A stretch of 5,366 nt of DNA from an uncultured Lachnospiraceae bacterium (GCA_934351705.1 CAKRJK010000125.1:1-5366), one strand, 5' to 3'. Shown: positions 1 to 4,918, counted from the stretch's first letter. A program made the numbers and translations. Notes: generated from the sequence alone by a model not told the origin.

Positions 1-529
1 GTTTTACGCCGTCTTTCATTAATTCTCCAAACTCTTTGAACAGCTCCATCAGACCATTTGTAATATCCTGCATTTCCTGTTTGCTCCTGTTTTTATCCTT
101 TTCTTCAAATTCCCGATAGGCTTCGGTATCTCCCCACTGTTCTTTTGCTTTTTTTGCATATTCTTCCATCTTGGAAGTATCAAATACTGTAAAATCCATT
201 TTATTCACTCCTGTTCTTTTAATCTCACGAGCGAAATCAATCAAATTCTCCAGATGTTGTTTTTTTAATGTGAGCAGCTCTATCTGCTGTTCCAATGCTT
301 TTGTCCGGTCAAAATTTTCACTGTCCAGAATCTCTTTGATTTCTTTTAACGGGAACTCCAATTCGCGAAACAGCAAAATCTGTGACAGCCGTTCCAATGC
401 CGTATCATCATATAAACGATAACCCGCCTGTGTAATCTCGGATGGCGCCAATAGTCCGATTTGATCATAATAGTGCAGGGTTCGGATACTCACACCTGTT
501 TGTTCACTGACTTCTTTTACTGTTTTCAT
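1..529 (-). CDS. MerR-family activator with TipAS-like effector domain (3' end cut by window edge)
   Basis: This is a DNA-binding transcription activator of the MerR family, cytoplasmic. The 176 visible residues begin with a canonical MerR winged helix-turn-helix (about residues 2-70: TVKEVSEQTGVS, then the RTLHYYDQIGLL and GYRLYDD signatures). A coiled dimerisation helix follows (about 75-105). From about residue 111 the sequence (MDFTVFDTSKMEEYAKKAKEQWGDTEAY) looks like the start of a TipAS antibiotic-recognition domain, as in TipA, Mta and SkgA. Family members are about 250 residues, so roughly 70 C-terminal residues lie outside the window. The ATG is supported by a GAGGAGG ribosome binding site 8-9 bases upstream. 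TipAS regulators typically bind drugs or other hydrophobic molecules and activate their own gene plus an efflux gene; that role is inferred. The family call is firm, the ligand unknown. Confidence 0.93.
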   Translation of the reverse strand, partial: MKTVKEVSEQTGVSIRTLHYYDQIGLLAPSEITQAGYRLYDDTALERLSQILLFRELEFPLKEIKEILDSENFDRTKALEQQIELLTLKKQHLENLIDFAREIKRTGVNKMDFTVFDTSKMEEYAKKAKEQWGDTEAYREFEEKDKNRSKQEMQDITNGLMELFKEFGELMKDGVK

Positions 530-555
530 CTTGATTTCCCTCCTCGTGTGATTTT

Positions 556-586
556 ATATTAGAGTATGACGTTACGAGAGAGTCAA
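556..586 (-). promoter_or_regulatory. MerR-type promoter with 19-bp spacer, upstream of the TipAS regulator
   Basis: On the minus strand a -35 box TTGACT (581-586) is separated by exactly 19 bp from a -10 box TAATAT (556-561). The long 19-bp spacer is the hallmark of promoters activated by MerR-family proteins, which twist the DNA to realign the two boxes. The spacer contains TAACGTCA, and a related palindrome TAACGTTA lies nearby at 612-619. The leader from the -10 box to the ATG is about 26 bases and holds the ribosome binding site. Autoactivation by the downstream MerR protein is inferred. Confidence 0.72.
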
Positions 587-607
587 GCGGTTTTTAAAAA
601 TATTTAT

Positions 608-1097
608 TTATAACGTTATTTCCTTGACAAAAACAGCTGTTCCCGTCACCGCATCCTCTACGGTTCCCGAATACGGAGAGGAAAAATGTCTTGCGTGCAT
701 CGTTGCTTCTTCATATATCGTCTCCATGCAGATCGGATGAACGGAGCATTTCGGCTCCTCTTTTAAAATTTGAGGAAACTGTTGATTATATGGTTTCATC
801 CGCCGGAATGCCTCTACCTTCTTAATCGGAACTAAGAGTGTCCATATCCCCGTATTTCCGTATAAAATCGGCAATTCTTTGTCTAAATCCTCAATCTCCA
901 GTTCGATACTGTGTAACAGATCTTCTTTTGATCCCTCAGATTCCCGAAAAGTCGGTTTTGCCTGTCTCATTAAATCCTATTTTTTTGGCAATTTCCTGCA
1001 TTTGATGTTCGTCTAATCCGTCCGCACCGTACACTACTCCGGCAGGATTCCCCATGCCCGGTTCACGCGTAAACGCATCGTAATGATATATGTTCAT
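608..1097 (-). pseudogene. Decayed PhzF-family isomerase/epimerase gene with two internal deletions
   Basis: This is a remnant of a PhzF-like (phenazine biosynthesis/diaminopimelate epimerase fold) enzyme. From the ATG at 1095-1097, frame one encodes a typical N-terminus (MNIYHYDAFT, then GNPAGVV and [10 protein letters not shown]) but stops at 936 after 53 residues. The homologous C-terminal half is in the neighbouring frame (608-970): [37 protein letters not shown]. Intact relatives are about 290-300 residues; roughly 90 residues between the NET and MRQAKP segments are missing and the frame is shifted. The C-terminal part jumps from EDAVTGTA straight to the terminal strand VFVKEITL, so about 70-80 more residues seem lost. 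The start follows a GAGGAG site lying in the last codons of the upstream gene, so translation was probably coupled. A short protein from the 970 ATG could still be made, but function is unlikely. Confidence 0.82.
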
Positions 1098-1103
1098 CGT
1101 ATG

Positions 1104-1658
1104 TTATTTCTCCTCAAAATAAAAGTCTTTGTAATCCTCCGGTAAAAATCTATGATAAATAATATGACACCCTTCGTCTTTAAAACAATAATAATAACGG
1201 TCTTTTGCGTCCGGGAACCGTATCAACAGATCAAATTCCCCGTTTTTTATTTCCTCTATAACACAATCGTTTTCCTGTTCCTTGAAAAGATCTATCACTT
1301 GCTGCATTGTTGTGTCGTGTACCGCCAAAAGATTTACCAGTTTCTCGATAAACTCGTTTTTGTCTTTGTGATTGTGAACATATTCCGATGCCTGTTCCGA
1401 TAACATAATACAAAATCGTTCTTCCTCATGGCTGACACTCACACGTCCGTATTTCTTCTCCATATACTCAGGAAATTTTTCCAAAATCTTTTGTATCTCG
1501 TCTGCTTTTTTGTCACAATCAAAAAAATGGTTCAGTGATTTCAACGGATAGTAGAACCGGATGCTTTCTTTACGGTAACCTAACTTTGCCTGCTCCTCTG
1601 CTATTAAATCCACAAGGTTGTCCTCTAACGCCTGATAGCCGATCTGATAATCTTCCAT
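1104..1658 (-). CDS. Conserved hypothetical protein (possibly DUF3877 family)
   Basis: A soluble 184-residue protein with no signal peptide or membrane segment. I do not recognise a biochemical function. The N-terminal part (AEEQAKLGYRKESIRFYYPLKSLN split at residues 20-43) resembles what I recall of DUF3877 proteins from Lachnospiraceae, but I hold that family name loosely. The protein is acidic and helical, with scattered cysteines (49, 83, 132, 158, 164) and an aromatic C-terminal section (RYYYCFKDEG, HIIYHRFLPEDY, residues 154-176) that may form a beta-rich lid. The ATG is well supported by AGGAGGT 8 bases upstream (1667-1673). The gene ends 6 bases before the phzF remnant, and its last codons contain that gene's ribosome binding site, so the two formed an operon. 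With phzF broken, this is the only intact gene of the pair. Confidence 0.85.
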   Translation of the reverse strand: MEDYQIGYQALEDNLVDLIAEEQAKLGYRKESIRFYYPLKSLNHFFDCDKKADEIQKILEKFPEYMEKKYGRVSVSHEEERFCIMLSEQASEYVHNHKDKNEFIEKLVNLLAVHDTTMQQVIDLFKEQENDCVIEEIKNGEFDLLIRFPDAKDRYYYCFKDEGCHIIYHRFLPEDYKDFYFEEK

Positions 1659-1787
1659 TGTTTGTTACCTCCTGCCGTTATTTGCTTTATCTTATCATAT
1701 TCTTATTCTGTTGTGTAGCTGTTCCTAATATTTGATTTTCCGATACCCGGTTTTCGATCAGTAATTCTGATTTATTGTTATTATGCG

Positions 1788-1819
1788 AAAAACACAGGAA
1801 CTACCTGCCCCTGTGTTTC
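1788..1819 (-). terminator. Intrinsic terminator overlapping the end of yjdF
   Basis: A 9-bp perfect stem (1790-1798 pairing with 1810-1818, AAACACAGG/CCTGTGTTT) with an 11-base loop is followed on the minus strand by a TTTTT run ending at 1786. The right arm lies inside the last codons of yjdF and the stop codon sits in the loop. The position ends the operon running from 2705 to 1801. Confidence 0.8.
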
Positions 1820-2217
1820 TCTTTTCGCTTCTGTTGCTTTTGTTCAAACCGTCGTCGGTTTTCTTCTTCTTTTTGTTCTTTGCTGATCGCTTTGTGCTTC
1901 AGCTTGTTTTCCTCCCGCTGTTGTTGTAAAGCCTGTTGAGACTTTGTTCCGATCCCTGTCTGCACGGTCTGCCTTCTCGCCTCTCTTTGCAATCGTTTGG
2001 GATTGGTTGTCCCTTTTTTTACAACCACATCGACGGTCGGACTGAATTGTAACCGATCGTAATTTTTTTGAATACATTCCAAAACCTCATAATCTTTTGG
2101 CTCTTGTTCGAATGTAACCTTACATACCGATAACTTTCCGTGATAGATTCGTTCAAACACACCTACCCAGAACGGTTCTTCAAAAAATACGGTCAGTTTT
2201 CCTGTTCCTTCGTCCAC
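1801..2217 (-). CDS. yjdF: YjdF family protein (DUF2992)
   Basis: A small basic cytoplasmic protein of 138 residues, the usual size for YjdF. The N-terminal domain shows the family signature GKLTVFFEEPFWVGVFER (residues 6-23), then KLSVCKVTFEQEPKDYEV (28-45). A middle block, NPKRLQREARRQ and TGIGTKSQQALQ (72-98), leads into a long charged helix rich in Lys, Arg, Glu and Gln ending KQQKRKEKHRGR. The biochemical role is unknown. In other Firmicutes, yjdF is often controlled by the yjdF-motif riboswitch, which binds azaaromatic compounds, so a toxicity response is suspected for the family. The start is a GTG at 2215-2217, 8 bases after GGAGG; no ATG fits the conserved N-terminus. It lies 71 bases downstream of the hydrophobic protein gene and is probably cotranscribed with it. 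Confidence 0.93.
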   Translation of the reverse strand: MDEGTGKLTVFFEEPFWVGVFERIYHGKLSVCKVTFEQEPKDYEVLECIQKNYDRLQFSPTVDVVVKKGTTNPKRLQREARRQTVQTGIGTKSQQALQQQREENKLKHKAISKEQKEEENRRRFEQKQQKRKEKHRGR

Positions 2218-2234
2218 AACGAAACCCTCCTTTA

Positions 2235-2275
2235 TGTGTTACAGACAAAGAACGGATTTGCATTTATCTTTGTTC
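2235..2275 (-). other. Short A/U-rich hairpin in the yjdF leader
   Basis: Between the hydrophobic protein gene and yjdF, ACAAAGA and TCTTTGT can form a 7-bp stem with a loop of about 15 bases on the minus strand. No U-run follows it, so it is a poor terminator. It may protect or process the operon mRNA, or have no role. The space here is too short for me to recognise the conserved core of a yjdF-motif riboswitch. Boundaries are approximate. Confidence 0.3.
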
Positions 2276-2288
2276 TTAAATTATTTGT

Positions 2289-2519
2289 TTAAATCAGACA
2301 TCCCGGTATCATAAAGCGTATTCCCGCTTTAAAAAAGAAAAGTCCAACCGGGATCAAAATAATCGTACAGCAGCAAAGCAATCCCAAAACAAGGAAAACC
2401 AGTGCCAGCGGAATTTTAATAAACAACCAGAAACATCCTGCCAGCAATGCACCTGTCAATTTGAAACCAATCCACAACATCAATACTATTATCGTCAGTA
2501 TAATCATAAAAGTAATCAT
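2289..2519 (-). CDS. Small, very hydrophobic membrane protein of unknown function
   Basis: A 76-residue protein that is almost entirely hydrophobic, so certainly membrane-embedded. Two to three helices are likely: about residues 2-18, 22-46 and 47-66, with lysines at 20, 35 and 64 marking possible boundaries. A Cys-Cys-Cys triplet sits at 49-51, with further cysteines at 29 and 74. I know no function. The start follows the PspC-protein stop codon by only 6 bases, with a weak AGG(A) site overlapping that stop, which indicates translational coupling; Met5 is an alternative start. Coupling to PspC suggests a role in membrane or envelope stress, but that is inference from context. Hydrophobic proteins of similar size accompany PspC-domain genes in other Clostridia as far as I recall. 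Confidence 0.78.
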   Translation of the reverse strand: MITFMIILTIIVLMLWIGFKLTGALLAGCFWLFIKIPLALVFLVLGLLCCCTIILIPVGLFFFKAGIRFMIPGCLI

Positions 2520-2525
2520 TTTTTC

Positions 2526-2705
2526 CTACCCTTCCGGCATAATAATCGCAGCTGCAATATATGCAACAATGCCTGCTCCTGCAAAACAACTTCCTATCGC
2601 CCATATCAATCGGATAATCGTTGGGTCCCATCCGAAATATTCAGCGATGCCTCCGCATACACCACATATTTTTTTGTCTGTTTTACTTCTTGTTAATGTT
2701 TTCAT
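2526..2705 (-). CDS. PspC-domain mini-protein
   Basis: A 59-residue stand-alone PspC domain. The family pattern is complete: a polar N-terminus (MKTLTRSKTDKKICG), the VCGGIAEYFGWDPTIIRLIW motif split over residues 16-35, then a transmembrane helix (about 33-56) ending in the typical IIMPEG. PspC domains sit in the inner membrane. In the phage-shock system they help sense envelope damage, but most Firmicute stand-alone copies are uncharacterised. The ATG at 2703-2705 is supported by AGGAGA 7 bases upstream. It is the first gene of a probable three-gene operon with the hydrophobic protein and yjdF, and it is divergent from the regulator at 2858. The shared upstream region makes that regulator a candidate controller, which is inference only. 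Conserved Cys14, Cys17 and Cys40 are visible. Confidence 0.92.
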   Translation of the reverse strand: MKTLTRSKTDKKICGVCGGIAEYFGWDPTIIRLIWAIGSCFAGAGIVAYIAAAIIMPEG

Positions 2706-2740
2706 GTTATCTCTCCTTTTCTATTTGATCGTAAATCAAT

Positions 2741-2770
2741 TTGTCAATTTCTATGTTTTCATTGTATACT
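2741..2770 (+). promoter_or_regulatory. Sigma-A type promoter for the plus-strand regulator
   Basis: A -35 box TTGTCA (2741-2746) and a -10 box TATACT (2765-2770) are separated by 18 bp, pointing toward the XRE-type regulator at 2858. Transcription would start near 2777, giving a leader of about 80 bases that contains a long hairpin. The region lies only 36 bases from the divergent PspC gene, so the two promoters must sit very close together or overlap. GTATAC is palindromic, so a minus-strand -10 (TATACA) is also possible here, but it has no good -35 partner. Confidence 0.6.
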
Positions 2771-2794
2771 AGGATTATCAAAATATAAACCGTT

Positions 2795-2830
2795 AAAACG
2801 GCGATTTAAGATTATCTTAATCTCCGTTTT
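2795..2830 (+). repeat. Long imperfect inverted repeat in the leader of the plus-strand regulator
   Basis: AAAACGG...CCGTTTT closes a nearly perfect inverted repeat: the arms 2795-2812 and 2814-2830 match except for one C/T mismatch (2802/2823) and one bulged T. As RNA it would form a stem of about 14-15 bp with a small ATTAT loop. It ends in TTTT but then GGCG, so it is not a convincing terminator. It could be an operator for the regulator downstream, or an RNA structure controlling the ribosome binding site at 2845-2850. Its right arm contains CTCCG (2822-2826), complementary to CGGAG at 2844-2848. Confidence 0.65.
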
Positions 2831-2857
2831 GGCGAAATAGCCTCGGAGGATTCTTAT

Positions 2858-3340
2858 ATGGGACGCAAATCAACAAAAGAAAATAAAAATATCTATCAAC
2901 TTTGCCGCGAAAACGTCGGATTTACCAGAGACGACGCCGCCGAGCAGATGAACTATGTTTCTTCTGACAGAATTGAAAAAATCGAAAATGAGCGCTCTTT
3001 TCCTCATCCCGAAGAAATTCTTGCCATGTCCAAGGCATACAAAGCACCTCATCTTTGCAACCATTACTGTGCCAATGAATGCCCGATCGGTCAGGAGTTT
3101 GTTCCCGAGGTCAAGATCAAGGACCTTTCCCAGATCACTTTGGAAATGTTAGCCTCCCTGAATTCTATGGAAAAAGAGAAAAACCGTCTGATCGAAATCA
3201 CCGTCGATGGCAGGATCACTTCCGATGAAATGGAAGATTTCCAAAAAATCCAGGCTCAATTATCGGAAATTGCCATGGCAATCGATTCCCTGCAGTTGTG
3301 GGTACAAAAAGCCATTGCTGACGGAAAAATGTTACCTTAA
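2858..3340 (+). CDS. XRE-type helix-turn-helix regulator with Cys/His cluster
   Basis: A 160-residue cytoplasmic protein with a divergent Cro/CI-type HTH at about residues 11-64 (NIYQLCRENVGFTRDDAAEQ, then DRIEKIENERSFPHPEEIL, a clear match to the RIE.IEN motif of XRE proteins). Just after it comes a compact cluster, HLCNHYCANECPIG (65-78), with Cys67, Cys71, Cys75 and His65/His69 able to bind metal. The rest (about 85-155) is helical and probably a coiled coil for dimerisation, beginning VKIKDLSQITLEMLASLNSM. I recognise it as a conserved Lachnospiraceae-type protein but know no studied member. The ATG follows GGAGGA by 7 bases. It is divergent from the PspC operon and convergent with the HTH-desulfoferrodoxin gene, whose stop is 7 bases away. 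Regulating the PspC operon or itself is a reasonable guess, not shown. Confidence 0.87.
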   Translation: MGRKSTKENKNIYQLCRENVGFTRDDAAEQMNYVSSDRIEKIENERSFPHPEEILAMSKAYKAPHLCNHYCANECPIGQEFVPEVKIKDLSQITLEMLASLNSMEKEKNRLIEITVDGRITSDEMEDFQKIQAQLSEIAMAIDSLQLWVQKAIADGKMLP

Positions 3341-3347
3341 CCGTTTT

Positions 3348-3896
3348 TTATATCTCCTGATACATCAACCCATGCTGATTACAATAAACATATAAGTATC
3401 CATGTCCTCTAAAATGCATTCTTGTTTCTGCATTTCCCTCGGGATAAAATTTGACCATCTCGATTTTATCCGAGGTTACATATGCCGCAAACGAAATATA
3501 ATGCTTTTTCGTCATTTCATGATGTACCGTAATAAATTGTTCATTCTCTGTTTTTTCTATTGAAATTTTATGCTTTTCATCTGCCTTTTCTGCCTCCAAA
3601 ACAGGAAGTGTCACTCCGCAGCAGCTGATCACCGCTTCTCCCGTAGTATGGATTACATTCCCGCAAATCGGGCAGACATACATTTTTGACCGGAGCATAT
3701 TAGAGGATTTATTCTCATTTGTGATCAGATCCCCGGACATCAGCTCGATCAAAGAAATATCAGGAAAACCTTTTCCCGTTTCCCATCTGGATACCGCTTT
3801 TGCACTGACGCCGATTTTGTCCGCCAGTTCGTTTTGTGTGAGAGCGTTTTTCTCACGGAGCTGTCTGATTGTTGTTCCTGTTATATAAGTATTCAT
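3348..3896 (-). CDS. XRE HTH regulator fused to a desulfoferrodoxin (superoxide reductase) module
   Basis: A 182-residue cytoplasmic protein with two parts. Residues 8-50 are an XRE HTH (TIRQLREKNALTQNELADKI, then SAKAVSRWETGKGFPD). Residues 72-182 align with class I desulfoferrodoxin. Cys75, Cys78, Cys92 and Cys93 match the desulforedoxin FeCys4 site. E107-K108-H109 matches the EKH motif of superoxide reductase, and His126, His132 (HEMTKKHYI), Cys172 and His175 (CNQHGL) match its other iron ligands. Spacing (17, 6, 40, 3) is close to that of the known enzyme (20, 6, 41, 3). Known superoxide reductases reduce superoxide to hydrogen peroxide; here a redox-sensing regulator is more likely. About 13 residues normally found between DISLIE and LMSGD (last HTH helix) appear to be absent. 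The ATG follows GAGGA by 6 bases. The gene is convergent with the other regulator. Confidence 0.88.
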   Translation of the reverse strand: MNTYITGTTIRQLREKNALTQNELADKIGVSAKAVSRWETGKGFPDISLIELMSGDLITNENKSSNMLRSKMYVCPICGNVIHTTGEAVISCCGVTLPVLEAEKADEKHKISIEKTENEQFITVHHEMTKKHYISFAAYVTSDKIEMVKFYPEGNAETRMHFRGHGYLYVYCNQHGLMYQEI

Positions 3897-3952
3897 GTCT
3901 GTTCCTCTTTTCTTGCTTTTTACTACAATTTTATGTCATAATCTAAGCTTAT

Positions 3953-3978
3953 CTTTGACGGTTTTTATTATATCAAAG
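3953..3978. repeat. CTTTGA-N14-TCAAAG inverted repeat abutting the -10 box (candidate operator)
   Basis: Perfect 6-bp half-sites at 3953-3958 and 3973-3978 are centred 20 bp apart, about two helical turns, as expected for a dimeric HTH regulator. One half-site directly borders the -10 box of the promoter for the HTH-desulfoferrodoxin gene. Binding here would block transcription. Autoregulation is inferred. Confidence 0.45.
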
Positions 3979-3995
3979 CCGTTTTTTCGGAACAA
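3967..3995 (-). promoter_or_regulatory. Promoter for the HTH-desulfoferrodoxin gene
   Basis: On the minus strand a perfect -10 box TATAAT (3967-3972) lies 17 bp from a partial -35 box TTGTTC (3990-3995). Transcription would start near 3960, leaving a leader of about 65 bases before the ATG at 3896. It lies just downstream of the CmpB-like gene, with no clear terminator between them, so readthrough from the membrane operon is also possible. Confidence 0.6.
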
Positions 3996-4014
3996 TCCAT
4001 GTATCGTAGACTAT

Positions 4015-4566
4015 TTAATATGTAATCGGCGTGCGGAACATCGCACTCAGTATACAATCGCTTAAAAACAATACTGCCAATGCCAGACAAACACTGTGCA
4101 TGATCTCGACATTAACTTTTTCATACAATCTTTTTGCAACAGGCTCTATCAGATAGTGAAATGCCAGTCCCATGATTGCAAAACTTACGATACTGCGGAA
4201 ACAAATGATTCCGTTCAGATTCAAAAACAATCCCCGGTAATCCCAAAGGCGTAACCCAAAGTAGTGGATTCCGAGGAACCCGATCAAATACTCTACCAAA
4301 CCGGTAATTGCCATACATGTGATAAACAGCAATACCGGATTCTTTTTCATCGGCTTCATTGCATAGATTCCAAGTGCTCCCACACCGTAGATCGGAAGCC
4401 ACGGTCCGTATAAAATTCCCCGGTTCCTCAGCATTCCCTCGGTGAACCAATAAAATATTTCTTCATACATCCAACCGACTACACAGCCTGTCAGAAAAAT
4501 TAAAAACAGGTAACATGCATAACTCGTAAGATCTCTCCTTAAATCTATCCTTGCAAAAGATTTCAT
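4015..4566 (-). CDS. CmpB-like putative ABC-transporter type IV membrane protein (PF06541 family)
   Basis: A 183-residue integral membrane protein with about five helices (roughly residues 15-35, 55-72, 77-98, 120-142, 157-177). Family landmarks are all present: GWMYEE (31-36), NRGILYGPWLPIYGVGAL (48-65), Glu92 in a membrane segment, WDYRG (108-112), LNLNGIICFR (115-124). These match the Clostridial family named 'putative ABC-transporter type IV' (CmpB-like). Despite the name, no ATPase is adjacent and the true activity is unknown; the pattern of buried charged residues suggests an enzyme or a transporter. The length fits the shorter members. The ATG has only a weak AAGGGG site about 10 bases upstream, so it may depend on translation of the small membrane protein gene ending 29 bases before. 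Those two genes form a likely operon. Confidence 0.9.
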   Translation of the reverse strand: MKSFARIDLRRDLTSYACYLFLIFLTGCVVGWMYEEIFYWFTEGMLRNRGILYGPWLPIYGVGALGIYAMKPMKKNPVLLFITCMAITGLVEYLIGFLGIHYFGLRLWDYRGLFLNLNGIICFRSIVSFAIMGLAFHYLIEPVAKRLYEKVNVEIMHSVCLALAVLFLSDCILSAMFRTPITY

Positions 4567-4595
4567 TCTATCTTTGCCCCTTTCTCATCTGTATC

Positions 4596-4871
4596 TTATT
4601 TCTTCTCATCCTTATCTCTGTCATTTATCAATGTTGCCACCGCCATTCCCCATAACGGACCGACGGTAAATCCCAATGCATGATTTTCCCAAAGACCACA
4701 TCTGTTTAGCACAACTCCTAAAACCAATCCTACTGCTGCACCCACGGCAATATGATATTCTGCCTTTTGCTCACTGTCTTTTGTTCCCTTTTTGTTTGAA
4801 CCGACACAAATAATCGCAACAGCTATGCCCGCTAATACCCACGGCAGAGCAGCCATCAGGAATTCTTTCAC
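4596..4871 (-). CDS. Small three-helix membrane protein of unknown function
   Basis: A 91-residue membrane protein. Helices are predicted at about residues 5-24, 41-56 and 64-83, with a polar linker (GSNKKGTKDSEQKAEYH, 24-40) and a charged tail (NDRDKDEKK). The second and third helices are Gly/Ala rich (VGAAVGLVLGVVL; ALGFTVGPLWGMAVA), suggesting tight packing or oligomers. I do not recognise a family with confidence. The start is set at the GTG at 4869-4871 because AGGAGG (4879-4884) lies exactly 7 bases upstream; a reading starting seven codons earlier would place the ribosome binding site inside the coding sequence. It precedes the CmpB-like gene by 29 bases, so it is probably its operon partner and may form a complex with it. 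Confidence 0.83.
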   Translation of the reverse strand: MKEFLMAALPWVLAGIAVAIICVGSNKKGTKDSEQKAEYHIAVGAAVGLVLGVVLNRCGLWENHALGFTVGPLWGMAVATLINDRDKDEKK

Positions 4872-4887
4872 ACTTTCGCCTCCTCTT

Positions 4888-4918
4888 TGCAAACTAATAT
4901 GAATTACTTTCTTTTATT
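4888..4918 (-). promoter_or_regulatory. Weak candidate promoter for the membrane operon
   Basis: On the minus strand TTGTAG, 17 bp and CATATT stand just upstream of the AGAGGAGG site of the small membrane protein gene. Each box matches the consensus only partly (three and four of six), and the transcript would start within about 15 bases of the ribosome binding site. A second -10-like TAGAAT overlaps but lacks a good -35 box. Boundaries are approximate. Confidence 0.25.

Noticed and set aside
1757..1771. ATCAG-TAATT-CTGAT inverted repeat between yjdF and the hypothetical protein gene.
   Set aside because: The 5-bp arms are likely by chance in A/T-rich DNA, and it does not line up with any convincing promoter. 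I also saw no good promoter for the 1658 gene (only an isolated TATGAT).
2720..2747. A perfect minus-strand TTGACA (2742-2747) upstream of the PspC gene as its -35 box.
   Set aside because: The matching -10 would be TAGAAA at 18 bp, placing the transcription start inside or after the ribosome binding site. The same bases serve better as the plus-strand TTGTCA box.
2461..2772. Plus-strand open frames opposite the PspC operon and other genes (for example 171-422, 1152-1403, 1535-1735).
   Set aside because: They lie antisense to well-supported genes, lack good ribosome binding sites, and show low-complexity translations typical of the non-coding strand.
3321..3350. A terminator between the two convergent regulators (ACGG...CCGT followed by TTTTTT).
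   Set aside because: Only short stem pieces (3-4 bp) with a large bulge can be drawn. The T-run is good but the hairpin is too weak to call.
3978..3992. CCG-TTTTTT-CGG as a terminator for the CmpB-like gene.
   Set aside because: The stem is only 3 bp, no T-run follows on the minus strand, and the segment lies inside the promoter spacer of the next gene.
4872..4892. A seven-codon longer start (TTG) for the small three-helix membrane protein.
   Set aside because: It would overlap the AGGAGG site that is ideally spaced for the GTG at 4869-4871.
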